The translations under genes were made by a program, and so were the position numbers. Below are positions 10,985 through 21,429 of a stretch of 64,000 bases of DNA, in pieces (position 1 is the stretch's first letter; every line of letters starts with the position of its first letter). Source of the stretch: Eledone cirrhosa (Eukaryota; Mollusca; Cephalopoda; Octopoda; Eledonidae); NCBI GenBank assembly GCA_964016885.1, contig OZ024742.1, positions 4,486,647 through 4,550,646 of the forward strand, given 5' to 3'. The notes below the pieces were generated by a model, which searched no databases, was not told where the DNA came from, and saw nothing but the letters and a program-made list of their open reading frames with translations.

Positions 10985-13877
10985 ATTTCGACTAGATTTT
11001 CCAACTGTGCCAACCTGGACCTGGGCAAACCGCAGTGGTCAATCTAGATCGTACCTAGATAGGTTTTTGGTTAGGAGTAAGGATAGGGACGTATTTAGTT
11101 GTCCAGAATTGCTCATGGTTGGCTATTCAGATCACAAATTAGTGACCTGCGTGGTCAACCTTGATAGAACGCATAGACAGAGTCCCGGTTACTGGAAGAT
11201 GAACTTGTCCTTGCCGGCAAAGGAAGCTTACACGAACCGGATTAGTAGCTTAGTTAAGATGCGGTTGATGGGAGCGATCGTATACAGCAGGTGGTGGGTA
11301 TCTCTAAAGAGAGAGATTAAAGTAAGTTCGATAGGTTACAGTAAGGAACTAGCGGCGAATAGAAATAGGAGGGAAAGGGAGTTAACAGATAAACTAGAAG
11401 AGGCGATTAGGAGCGGAGACGTGGCCAGAATGTTAGCGTCGAGAACGGCGTTGAGCCAGTTCTTTGACGCGAAGCACGAAGGCTGCGTTTCCGAAGTAAA
11501 ATACGTGCTTTAGGAAACGAGGGGACCAAAGCTGTTAGCTGGGCCCGCGTGACAGAAGCCAAGAGTGGGATTAAATCCACCATTCGGTCTTTGCGAGACC
11601 AGGATGGACGGGTGATCCTTGAACCTGAGCGGATGTGCGAGGCCTTTCAAAGGCACTTTGCTCGACTGTTCGGAGGGGGCGGGGGGCCGGACGGGGATGT
11701 GGACTTCGGTCCATACCTCGACGGTCTACCGCGTCTTTCGAGCGGCGAAGCGGAGTGCTGCGAAAGGCCGATCACAGCCACTGAAATCGGTGAAGCGCTC
11801 AGCCAATGCAGCAGGCGCAAATCTCCGGGTCTCGATGGTCTACCATACGAACTTTATTTAGCTATGCCGGTCTTGTTCTCCGAACTCCTCGAGGCTGGCA
11901 ACAGAACGGGAGAATTCCCTGTTCTGTGACCAAGGGCGTAGTTACGCTAGTGAGGAAGGACGAGAGCAAGGGGGACGACTTAAGTAACTTTAGGCCCATA
12001 ACTCTGCTGAATGCAGAGTTACAGATTTTGCCAAGGTGTTGGCGAAGAGGTTGGCGCTTGTGGTGGGTGGTATGGTGGGAGACGCGCAGACATGCGCTAT
12101 CCCGTCCAGATCCATTCACGACAACCTCCACCTCATGCGATACATCGTAGAGAGGGTTGGGAACGAACCCGGCTTTGGTGGGGCCCTGATCAACTTGGAT
12201 CAATCTAAGGTTTTCGATAGGGTCGATCATGGTTACCTGGATGCGGTGCTAGCGGCGGCGGTCTTCGGACCCGTTTTCAGGGGCTGGATTTCTGCCATGC
12301 ACAGTGGCAACGTCTGCTCTAGGGTTAAAGTAAACGGCTACCTCTCGGTGCCGTTTAAAATTACCCGGTCCATCAGGAAGGGGTGCCCCCTCTCCTCCCT
12401 TCTGTACGTATTGGCTCTCGAGCCACTGCTGCGGAAGTTGGAGTTGCTGCGGGGCATACCCCTGGAACCGGGATTGCACAAAGCGGTCTCGGCCTATGCC
12501 GACGACGTAACAGTAATGGTGGCGGACGCCTCGGAAATCGGGGTGATCGCCACCCTACTGGAGGAATACGAAAGGCTGACGGGGGCTAGGCTGAACCGGG
12601 ACAAGTCAGTCGGTTTGCAACTCGGAACGTGGAGGGGCAAACCGATGCCGTTAGACGGTTTCGTCGGGCGGTGGACGGAGGGCCCGGTGAAGCTGCTCGG
12701 GGTCTGGTTCGGACCGGACCTCCAGGTGGAGAAGAATTGGGGCGAGGTGACGAGCAGGGTGTTGGCGCTGACCCAGAAGTGGGCCAAGTGCAAACTATCA
12801 CTGAAAGGTCGGGCGGAGGTGACGAACGCTTACATAGCGTCCGTCATCTACTACCGCCTGACCGTCGTGCCTTGCCCAAAGGAAACGCTCACCATCATGG
12901 AGCGCATGCTCTTCCAGTTCCTCTGGAAGAAGCGGCCTCCCATGGTGAGGAGATCCATCTGCTGCCAGCACCCTTCGAAAGGAGGGCTGGGTATGCCGTG
13001 GCTGTTGATGCGTAGGCACGCATTGAGGCTACGGCATCTACAGGTATTCCTCACCGGTCAGCCGGTGTGGGCCCCGTTTGTGAGGCGAGCCTTCCCACAG
13101 CTCGTCTCGCTCACCGAGCTGCAATCGTGGGTGAAGCAAAGACCGAGAAAACTGGGCAACTGGCACACCGAGTGTACCCAGGCGCTCATGGCTCTCTGGC
13201 AAGCGGACCCGACTATCAGTGGAGAATCCACCTCGACATTCTATAGAGGGCTGGTGGCTAGCAGGGGCGACGACACCCTTGGAGAGTCGCTAGGCATGGA
13301 GGAGGACGAACTGGCCAGCCTGTTCGGTAGAACTTTCGGCCCGGGACCCATGGACAACTTCCAGAGGTCCCTAGCCTGGCAGTGATACCGGGGGGCTCTG
13401 CCCGTTCGAGAAAAGCTCTACAGACGCGGGCGCCCGGGCAGGGATCCCGCGAAAAAGATCTGTCCCAGATGCGTGCGCGACGATGAAACCGTTGCGCACG
13501 AACTAGTACACTGCCCGGGCGTTGCCGATCTGTGGGGCTACGTCGAACGATTGCTATCGCGTGTGGCGCCGATTCGATTGGCCGCCGAGTCTGTGGTGAA
13601 CATCAAGCCGCCTCCTCCCTTCAGAAATGAAGCAGAGGCGGTCTTTCTGTGCGTAATAGCCATGATGAAAGAGGTTGTGTGGTGGACGCGCCTGAAAGGT
13701 CTGAGGTTGGGTGACTTTGTCTTCGGCCAACACCTTGTTTACTTCTTCCGATACCACTTCGGAAGAAGGATCAGGATGGAGAGAGAAGTGCTTGGCCCCA
13801 GACAGTTTTATGAAAGGTGGGTGAAAGAAGCGAGAATGGCTCGTGTAAATGGGCCTTCTCTCTACATTGTTCTGTAG
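10963..13877 (+). pseudogene. ORF2 (partial endonuclease, RT, CCHC) of LINE copy 1
   Basis: It begins inside the endonuclease: DFPTVPTWTW, SYLDRFLVR and YSDHKLV (SDH catalytic box, about 11125). RT boxes follow: SPGLDGLPYELY (about 11825), NFRPITLLN (about 11985), ALINLDQSKVFDRVDH (about 12185), GCPLSSLLYVLALEPLL (about 12385) and YADD at 12495-12506. A C-terminal CPRC...H...C motif lies at about 13460-13520. Frame changes occur near 11513-11549 and 11930-12036, and a TGA at 13383-13385 replaces a Cys seen in copy 2. The enzyme would nick and copy RNA at the target (target-primed reverse transcription). The catalytic YADD is intact, but the frame is not. Confidence 0.9.
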
Positions 13878-14105
13878 GTGAAGAAGTGAAGAGGAAAGGG
13901 GGAGCGCCTCCTCTCTGGGCTTCCCCCGCGAAAAGGGTTGCACACTTTTCGGGGTATGTGCAATCCCCAACACGCCCCCTCCCTTTTGAGGACTTTTTAT
14001 TATTATATTATTCTTATTGTTATGCCTTTTTCTTTACTCGCATTTATGTAAACTCCCCCCTGTGTATTTGTCCCTTTCTCTTGTGCCCTAGTGGCAAATA
14101 AAGAA

Positions 14106-14168
<63 letters not shown>
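13878..14168 (+). repeat. 3' UTR and (TCTA)n tail of LINE copy 1
   Basis: After the ORF2 stop there is about 220 bp of UTR with a C-rich segment, then AATAAA at about 14097 and about 64 bp of TCTA repeats. The tail is a tetranucleotide microsatellite rather than poly(A). Confidence 0.8.
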
Positions 14169-14169
<1 letters not shown>

Positions 14170-14280
14170 CAATTTATCTATCTCAATTCTCTTCCGATTG
14201 GTAATTCTAACCTATTTGCATTGTACGACTTTCTAAACTTACAAACTTTTCATTTTCATATTCAAACAAACTATCACAAT

Positions 14281-14402
14281 CTATATATATAATATATATA
14301 ATATATATATATGTGCGTGTGTGTGTGTGGGGGTGGTGTCTGTGTGTCTGTGTTACTCCGTTGCTTCATTTAATATATATATCTATCTATATATATATAT
14401 AT
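14281..14402. repeat. TA/TG microsatellite cluster
   Basis: Interrupted (TA)n, a short (TG)n, then (TA)n again. Confidence 0.85.
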
Positions 14403-14403
14403 A

Positions 14404-14607
14404 TTGACCATCCATCGCCAACAAATCCGAGACGTAAACACAAGAAAAATCCCCTTAATTAGCCACATTGCAGATTGTGCAGGTATGACCCTACCCAACT
14501 TTAAAATCTCCCCCCTTTACAAGTGCCCCGATTCTTTCACTCAACAACAAAGAATAAAGAAAGAAAAACTATTTATTAACAAATTTAAACTAAAATTAAA
14601 TATGTAA
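14404..14607 (+). pseudogene. Possible C-terminal end of a PLE/GIY-YIG-type protein
   Basis: A 67-codon frame contains ISHIADCAGMTLPNFKISPL, then KCPDSFTQQQRIKKEKLFIN and ends KFKLKLNM. The pattern of a partner-binding His/Cys, then a basic stretch and a short Lys/Leu terminus resembles the end of GIY-YIG proteins in Penelope-like elements. It starts abruptly after (TA)n and has no RT beside it, so it is at most a short 5'-truncated insertion. Tentative. Confidence 0.4.
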
Positions 14608-15025
14608 TCGCTCCCATTAGATCCTCCCACCACATACACACCACGAAATAAGAGAGAAAGAATTGCTCATTCACATATTTTACAAAATTTCCTGATTGAA
14701 AACCACCACTGATGCTCTGCTCTGTTTTTTTTTAAATATCCCTCCACAAAGGGTCCTGTGACACACAATCTGAGACCCCCCCCCCCTCACACACACGCAC
14801 ATGTGTGTATTTTTATATGTACACTCTCACATTCTACACACTCCCTAAATCCATATTCCAAAAATAGAATTTCTTTTACAACCCTACTGTTGCCATAGAA
14901 TTTGTCTCTAACTTACAATCCCCCACTCGCCACCCACATCTCAACTCTTGACCAGTCAACACAATTGAGATACATATTTACAGAATATTTCCTTTGTCCC
15001 TAAAAACAATTTTGTCCTGTGAAGA
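14608..15025. other. Unassigned stretch
   Basis: C-rich, A-rich sequence with a 13-C run near 14777 and ACAC tracts. It may be the untranslated tail of the fragment ending at 14607. No motif seen. Confidence 0.4.
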
Positions 15026-15302
15026 AACACACCTACCACCACTGCTGTTACTACTACTACCACTGCTGTTACTACTACTATCACTGCTGCTGCTACTACC
15101 ACTGCTGCTGCGGCTGCTACTACTACCACTACTGCTGCTACTACTACTACTACTACTACTACTGCTGTTACTCTACTACTACCACTGTTGCTACTACTAC
15201 CACTGCTGCTGCTACTACCACCACTGCTGCTGCTACTACCAACACTGCTGTTACTACAACCACCACTGCTGCTGCTACTACCACCACTGCTGCTGCCACT
15301 AT
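15026..15302. repeat. Imperfect (CTA)n/(CTG)n trinucleotide minisatellite
   Basis: About 275 bp of ACT/GCT/ACC triplets with larger blocks such as CTACTACCACTGCTGCTG repeated at roughly 15-30 bp. It gives open frames of Leu, Tyr/Cys, Thr/Ala and Ser/Gly in several directions, all of them repeat artefacts. Confidence 0.9.
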
Positions 15303-15648
15303 CATGACAACACACCTCTCTCTATATACACAAGAACTCATTCTTCAGTCTCCTTCACAGCAAGGAAGTTGAAAAATAAATTCCCTCTTAATTTTAAATC
15401 TTTAATTTTTAGTTTTTAATTCTTATTACTTATTTGATAAGAGGAATTTTAATAATACATCGAAACCGGTAATACTTTATATACTTTATATACATTATAA
15501 AACTTTTTTTTTTAAAGATTTGTCCCTCTCATTTTTTCCATAATCTCATCTTTTCAGTAATGTCACTTTGACGAATCAAAGAAAGGAAAAAATAGAAAAA
15601 ACAAACCCTCAAATATATTTTTCGTGCTATTTCTTTCCAACTTCACCC

Positions 15649-15660
<12 letters not shown>
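15300..15660. repeat. Dispersed repeat A, copy 2
   Basis: Same block order as 3170-3560, including ACATCGAAACCGGTAATACT and TTTGACGAATCAAAGA. It ends in (CT)n(TA)n. In both copies a CTACTA-type tract precedes the repeat, though it is far longer here. Confidence 0.75.

Positions 15661-15716
<56 letters not shown>
15653..15716. repeat. (CT)n(TA)n microsatellite
   Basis: About 20 bp CT followed by about 42 bp TA. Confidence 0.95.
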
Positions 15717-15721
<5 letters not shown>

Positions 15722-16290
15722 AGAAAAAATGGGGAGAAGAATACTGCAGGTTGCACATGGATAACATGTAATAAAATAAGTCCCTCATCAGTGATTTGCC
15801 GACGATCATAGATATTTCATTGCATTAAAAATCATATACCTCACGTCGGTGCAATAATAACTAAATTAAGTTATTAGGACAATTAAAACGCGTAAAGCGA
15901 GTGAGACAAGATAACAACAAGGATAGCTAACCGTGGAAAGAAGGAGACAAGCTTCATAGTTATTCTGTTAGCATAAGCTAGGTGAATATATGAGCGCTTA
16001 GAAAAAAGACCTTTCAGCAGCGAATTCAAATGTGAGAGAGAGAAAATGATTTCGTCGCGAACGGGGTGAAGTGAGAAGAGGAGAAACAGTGACTGAGTGA
16101 GGAAGAGTTAACGGACGTGACAGAGGGGGCGAAAGAAAGTAGGAGAAACAGAGAGAGCGAGGGAGCAGTAAGAGAGAGAGAGAGAGAGAAAAAAACAGAA
16201 TCGCAGTATAGGTAAATATATGTGTGAAAAAATGGGGAGAAGAATACTGCTGGTTGCACATGGATAACATGTAATAAAATAATATATATA
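15711..16290 (+). repeat. Dispersed repeat D with flanking direct repeats
   Basis: GAAAAAATGGGGAGAAGAAT...GGTTGCACATGGATAACATG occurs at 15722-15775 and again at 16226-16281, a direct repeat of about 55 bp enclosing about 450 bp. The part 15775-15880 (GTGATTTGCCGACGATCAT, ATTTCATTGC, CGGTGCA) is shared with 30100-30260 and, in reverse, with 35985-36100 and 36600-36700. The enclosed sequence is GA-rich near 16030-16190. No protein domain seen. Confidence 0.75.
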
Positions 16291-16480
16291 CAATGATATT
16301 AAATAAATGGAAACTATATTTATAAAACCATATTTATTCTATTACATATATTTCAAGGGTACCAAAAACTTTGGTACGCTTTCATCAAATAAAATACAAA
16401 GTGTGTTTTATAAATTTTGACATAGCCAAGGAACAAACCTTAACGGTTGAAATTTTCCTTAGATGGTGGACTTACTTTAA
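16288..16480 (+). mobile_element. Foldback repeat family copy (one arm)
   Basis: It matches the left-arm sequence at 1-150 plus its flank: AATGGAAACTATATTTATAA, ACCATATTTATT, ATTTCAAGG and AGATAAAATACAA-like blocks in order. The palindromic second arm is absent here. It runs into repeat E at about 16471. Confidence 0.75.
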
Positions 16481-16963
16481 TTTTCAGCAAACAGGAGGAG
16501 ATAAAGCTGACAAGGCCTTGTTTCGCATTTATTGATGCTTTGCTGAAAATTAAAGTAAGTGAGTGTGTCACTACTCTAAAACAATAGCATAAGGTCTTTT
16601 AATTAAGCATACAGTGTATTGCAAAATACACTATATATACATTCATATATATATATAGCTATTTCAGAGCACCAATTCTAATTTTCAATTTCTGCTTGAC
16701 CGGCAACCGCTCTGTATAATCAGTTCCTGATTATTTACTAGAATTCTATAAGAACCAAACATCCATGATTTCAGAAATCAGGAGGAGTAGTTGGCTTTGA
16801 TAAGCATCAATAAATTCGAAACAAGGCCTTGTCAGCTTTATCTCCCCCTGTTTGCTGAAAATTAAAATAAGTGAGCCTGTCACTACTCTAAAACAATAGC
16901 ATAAGGTCTTCGAAATGCTTTTAATTAAGCATACAGTGTATTGCAAAATACACTATATATACA

Positions 16964-16980
<17 letters not shown>
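16471..16980 (+). repeat. Dispersed repeat E, two tandem copies
   Basis: AGCTGACAAGGCCTTGTTTC, GTCACTACTCTAAAACAATA, AAGCATACAGTGTATTGC and CACTATATATACATTCATAT occur at 16500-16650 and again at 16790-16980. A third copy lies at 24380-24650. In the first copy a 20-bp inverted repeat (CTTACTTTAATTTTCAGCAA and its complement) bounds 16471-16559. No coding frame was recognised. Confidence 0.8.

Positions 16981-17021
<41 letters not shown>
16966..17021. repeat. (TA)n microsatellite
   Basis: About 55 bp of TA between repeat E and the inverted repeat that follows. Confidence 0.95.
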
Positions 17022-17023
<2 letters not shown>

Positions 17024-17715
17024 AGTTAATATATATTAATATATGATAAACACATACGTGTTTGTATTGTAAGAGACAAAGTTAGCTAGAATGAAATAAA
17101 CTAATTAAAATGAATACAATTTGTCTGTCTCGATATAAGTCAATAAAGACAAGCAAAAGCCGTGATTCCTGGACAAATTTAAATTTAAAAATCCAAACCT
17201 GCTCCGTAGATGAATTTGAACCTCGAAACCTAAATATGTTTCGCAACGATGGTATAAAAATTGAAATATAAAAAAATTGAAATATACAAAGTGAAATATT
17301 CAAATCTTCCGGGAGTATGGGATGGCTAGTATAGCTGGTTATACCACGTGTGAATCAGTCCTGCAAAATTTTTGGAGGTGACATGTACTAATTTTACTGG
17401 ATTCCTGTTGATAAGCACAGATTTGAATATTTCACTTTGCATATTTCAATTTTTTTATATTTCAATTTTTATACCATCGTTGCGAAACATATTTAGGTTT
17501 TGAGGTTCAAATTCATCTACGGAGCAGGTTTGGATTTTTAAATTTAAATTTGTCCAGGAATCACGGCTTTTGCCAATATAAGCTTGTCTTTATTGACTTA
17601 TATCGAGACAGACAAATTGTATTCATTTTAATTAGTTTATTTCATTCTAGCTAACTTTGTCTCTTACAATACAAACACGTATGTGTTTATCATATATAAA
17701 TATATATTAACTTGT
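17021..17715. repeat. Large inverted repeat, arms about 290 bp
   Basis: 17021-17307 and 17419-17715 are near-perfect reverse complements with a 111-bp loop. The arms contain blocks such as CAGACAAATTGTATTCATTT and CATCGTTGCGAAACATATTT. The right arm plus loop is also present as a direct copy at 17861-18357. Outer ends lie in TA-rich DNA. It is foldback-type, non-autonomous and non-coding. Confidence 0.9.
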
Positions 17716-17860
17716 ATTTCACTGCTCGGAAATGCTTCTTTCTTTGAGCTGATTAATTGTAAATGACTTTGAGTTTAAACTCTAAATATAATATAATATT
17801 ATTGCTCCTTCACTGTAGAGCTAATTTTTAATCCCATATAAACGGCTGTTATTTCTAGCA

Positions 17861-18348
17861 CCGGGAGTATGGGATGGCTAGTATAGCTGGTTATACCACG
17901 TGTGAATCAGTCCTGTAAAATTTTTGGAGGTGAAATGTACTAATTTTACTGGATTCCTGTTGATAAGCACAGAAGATTTGAATATTTCACTTTGTATATT
18001 TCAATTTTTTAATATTTCAATTTGTATACCATCGTTGCGAAAGATATTTAGGTTTCGAGGTTCAAATTCATCTACGGAGCAGGTTTGGATTTTTAAATTT
18101 AAATTTGTCCAGGAATCACGGCTTTTGCCAATATAAGCTTGTCTTTATTGACTTATATCGAGACAGACAAATTGTATTCATTTTAATTAGTTTATTTCAT
18201 TCTAGCTAACTTTGTCTCTTACAATACAAACACGTATATGTTTATCATATATTAATATATATTAACTTGTATTTCACTGCTCGGAAATGCTTCTTTCTTT
18301 GAGCTGATTAATTGTAAATTACTTTGAGTTTAAACTCTAAATATAATA

Positions 18349-18357
<9 letters not shown>
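17861..18357 (+). repeat. Direct copy of loop plus right arm of the inverted repeat
   Basis: CCGGGAGTATGGGATGGCTA at 17861 repeats 17309 exactly, and similarity continues to TAATATAATATTAT at about 18357 (offset 552 falling to 545). The two copies differ by a few substitutions and short indels, which suggests a recent tandem duplication. Confidence 0.9.

Positions 18358-18414
<57 letters not shown>
18355..18414. repeat. (TA)n microsatellite
   Basis: About 60 bp of TA. Confidence 0.95.
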
Positions 18415-18415
<1 letters not shown>

Positions 18416-18418
<3 letters not shown>

Positions 18419-19167
18419 CAAATAACGAAACGAAATTAAATTTCGTTTCGTTTGTAACTCACTTTTGTATGACTGACGCTTAAACAATTAAGTTAAAAAT
18501 GTACATCTACATATGCATACTGAAATACTAGTGTGTATATGAATACACACACGTATACATATGTAGGTGTACCAAGTCTTTCACTGGTCGCTTTACAGTG
18601 AGCGGCCCAGCTATTCTGTATGTAAACACACAGACAAACCGGTTTTTAGAGTCATACTGGTTTTCGGGGGAACACCTTCCCTCTATTCTCCAGAAATTGT
18701 TTAAGCGTCAGTCATACAAAAGTGAGTTACAAACGAAACGAAATTTAATTTCGTTTCGTTATTTGTTTTTATCGTCTCCGCTGAACCGGTGCGTACTCAC
18801 ACTCTATGCAAATTAGTCTGCCCACTACTAATTTTCATAGAAAAAGCATATAACGATATGTGCTTTTACAATTCTCCAGAAAGGCCGGTAGATAGGTAAA
18901 TATTGCTGATGAGTTGTAACAACAACGAAACTAGTTCAATATTCCTTGTCTGGCTTTCTGGAGAATAGAGGGAAGGTGTTCCCCCGAAAACCAGTATGAC
19001 TCTAAAAACCGGTTTGTCTGTGTGTTTACATACAGAATAGCTGGGCCGCTCACTGTAAAGCGACCAGTGAAAGACTTGGTACACCTACATATGTATACGT
19101 GTGTGTATTCATATACACACTAGTATTTCAGTATGCATATGTAGATGTACATTTTTAACTTAATTGT

Positions 19168-19168
<1 letters not shown>
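18416..19168. repeat. Nested inverted repeats, arms 213 bp and about 74 bp
   Basis: Arm 18483-18695 pairs with 18956-19168 (213 bp each, centre 18825). A second inverted pair, 18416-18489 with 18696-18769, overlaps it. Each short arm contains the small palindrome AAATTAAATTT flanked by ACGAAACG and its complement. The single-copy middle (18770-18955) recurs at 38294-38500. The family is shared with 37912-38760. Non-coding. Confidence 0.9.
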
Positions 19169-19199
<31 letters not shown>

Positions 19200-19220
19200 A
19201 TATATATATATATATATATA
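19169..19220. repeat. (TA)n microsatellite
   Basis: Two TA runs separated by TATAAACTA. Confidence 0.9.
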
Positions 19221-19500
19221 AGTAGAAGTGGTATATAATTTGTTGGAAGTCCGACAAACATAAATGTTTATAACTGATTTAGAGCACTCAACAGTTTACT
19301 GGAGTAAATATTCAATGATATTAAATAAATGGAAGCTATATTTATAAAACCATATTTATTTTATTATATATATTCCAAGGGTAACCAAAACAACATTGGT
19401 ACGCTTTCATCAGATAAAATACAAAGTTTGTTTTATAAATAGAGACATACCAATGAAAATCATACCTTATCGGTTGGAAATTCACTGGATAGTGGAAATA
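19221..19500 (+). mobile_element. Foldback repeat family copy
   Basis: It contains in order the AGTAGAAGTGG start, GAGCACTCAACAG, AAATGGAAGCTATATTTATA, ACCATATTTATT and GGTACGCTTTCATCAGATAA blocks that match 299-420 (reversed), 1-150 and 16288-16480. Only one arm is present. This is the longest left flank of the family visible in the window. Confidence 0.75.
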
Positions 19501-20340
19501 TATTAGGGATTATTCAAACTTATGTGTGAATATGCAAATGAATATGTAAATAATTGAAAAACAACCGTTTATTTAAATGACACTGGTGAAAGAGAGAGAG
19601 AAAAAATATTAGTGGATAAAGATAAAAAATATTACGAGAGAGATAGAAAGAAGAAATTAACAAGAGGATGAATAAAACTCATATAACGTTAATTTGGGGT
19701 AAATATATTCTAAGTATATATCTAATAGTACGTGTATTTACGATTAATTAGTTGTTTAAAATTATTTTCTAATATAATATTTTCTGTTATAAGTAGATAG
19801 AAAAATAAATAGATAGAAAAATAGATAGAAAATAACTAAATAAATAAATAAATAGATAAATAAATAAATAAATAAATAGATAATAGATAAATAGATAAAT
19901 AAATGAATAGATGGGTATATCGTGTTATAGATAATTGTTTTAATGAGTTATGAGGGATATTGGTTTTGTATTTAATATAAGTAAATATTAAGTTAAATTA
20001 AATTAAGTTAACTGAATTAATAAGAATATTTATATTTATATATTTTAAAATGGGAAGATACGGAAAAAACTCCAGCATTGTTTATTTATTCGTTAGTATG
20101 AGACTATTTTGTCAAAATAAGTCTAAATGTTAAAGATATATTTAGCAGAATTAGTTAGTGTTTATAAATCTAATAAAAGATATTGAAAAAATATTAAAAT
20201 TTGGAGAACATTTTTTTAAAATAATTTATAAGAGATAAGTAATTTTTAAAAAATAAGTAATTTTTAAAGATAGATAAAAAATTAAAGAAATAAAAAATAA
20301 AAAATAAATAATTAAAAATTATTAAGATTAAAATTACAAT
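19501..20340. other. AT-rich stretch with (AAATA)n-like tracts
   Basis: Very A/T-rich; 19800-19920 has interrupted AATA/GATA tetranucleotide repeats. From about 20340 the sequence may be the 3' untranslated tail of the minus-strand PLE that follows. No coding frame seen. Confidence 0.5.
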
Positions 20341-20427
20341 TAAAATTAAAATTTAAAGTATGAAAATAATTTCCTCAACACACAATTTGCAGAATCTAGA
20401 TAAAGCTGTGTTTCGGTATGTGGGTGC

Positions 20428-20975
20428 TCACGAAATTATTTCCCAAGTTAAAGAATAGTCCATATTTTTGCATTTTAAGTTCCATATCAGGTTTGAAAGA
20501 GAAGTTGAAGATTTTTTATCAATTCTTTGGAAAGAGCATTTGTGATTATTCCAGCGACTTTTAAATTCTGTAGAACTTACACCTACATAGTTAAATATAT
20601 TATCACTGGTTTTAACTGTACATTTATAGACCACGTCCTTATCTAAACACTTATTTTGTAAAGGACAGTTTAATTTAAGTCTACAGTTACATTTTGCGGA
20701 GTTGTTCTTATTCAGAACGGTACTATTATGTTGGATATTGCTAGAGATATTACTGCTATTTTGGTTATTTTGGTTAGGGTTTAAATTTCTATTATTGATT
20801 CTATTTATATTTTGTGCTATGTTCATAGTTGTAGAGTAGGATAGTTTTATAGTATGTCTGTTAAAGATTGAGTGGTATATGTGGGCTTTAGGAAAACATT
20901 TATCTAGTGCTTTAAAGAATAGTTTTGCTAAAGGTGTTTTAACGCTTAATGAGAATGGTGGTGATGCCAAATAAT
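20428..20975 (-). pseudogene. Penelope-like element 3' end with GIY-YIG domain
   Basis: The minus-strand frame reads FPKAHIYHSIFNRHTIKLSY (linker after the RT), an Asn-rich spacer, then the Cys cluster CNCRLKLNCPLQNKCLDKDV, VYKCTV, NYVGVSSTEFKSRWNNH (GIY-YIG core with Tyr-Val-Gly and downstream Arg) and a C-terminal NLIWNLK. GIY-YIG nuclease domains after the RT are the hallmark of Penelope-like retroelements. Only the end of the protein is present, so this is a 5'-truncated insertion. Its frame is unbroken over 180 codons, suggesting a fairly recent insertion. The Cys-cluster style is shared with 33815-34276. Confidence 0.8.
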
Positions 20976-21075
20976 ATTTCTAGTTCTATTTCTTCTGTTA
21001 GTTTTAGAGTTTAAGTTAGATTTTTTAGTGTAATTGTGATTAATAGTAGGGTTATTTGCCTTATCACTGTTGTCG

Positions 21076-21076
<1 letters not shown>

Positions 21077-21110
<34 letters not shown>

Positions 21111-21325
21111 CGTGTGTGTGCGTGTGTGTGGGATGGGGTGTAAATATGGGGCTAGATGCTCTATCAAGTTATAAATTGGGTGTTGAGTTCTAGTCTATTA
21201 TTGATTGGTGGTTGTTTTTTGTCTATAATTAGTGCTTCCTTAATTCTAAGATTGCCGAGGTTTCTTTCCTTAGTTTCTATCCTAACTGTTATGGTTTTTT
21301 CGGTGTTTTTGTATTTAACTATATA
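21077..21325 (-). mobile_element. Inverted 3' tail of a PLE
   Basis: On the minus strand this encodes the last 50 or so residues (KNTEKTITVRIETK, NNRLELNTQFIT) and then a (CA)n tail, matching 22724-22960 on the plus strand almost base for base. It abuts the 5' side of the plus-strand PLE. Short inverted partial copies upstream are a known arrangement for Penelope-like elements. Confidence 0.85.
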
Positions 21326-21429
21326 CAAAGATCCCGGACATGACTGCAGCCCAGATCGAAAAAACAGACCAACTCTATCTGGTTCGACATCTGTAAGAGA
21401 AGACAACTCCCAAATAAAGTTAAGCTCAA

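Larger units (their letters stand above)
10036..14168 (+). mobile_element. Tx1/L1-like LINE, copy 1 (internally deleted)
   Basis: A plus-strand element with ORF1 (zinc knuckle), the second half of an apurinic-type endonuclease, a full RT and a C-terminal CCHC-like motif, a 3' UTR with AATAAA at about 14097, and a (TCTA)n tail. It is a non-LTR retrotransposon of the L1/Tx1 type by motif style. Compared with copy 2 at 43632-48000 it lacks about 1.3 kb between the ORF1 knuckle and the middle of the endonuclease, but it retains the 3' end that copy 2 lacks. It carries frameshifts and stops, so it is inactive. Confidence 0.9.

Noticed and set aside
14956..15419. Ser/Gly-rich, Leu-rich and Cys/Tyr-rich proteins
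   Set aside because: All are translations of one CTA/CTG trinucleotide tract in different frames.
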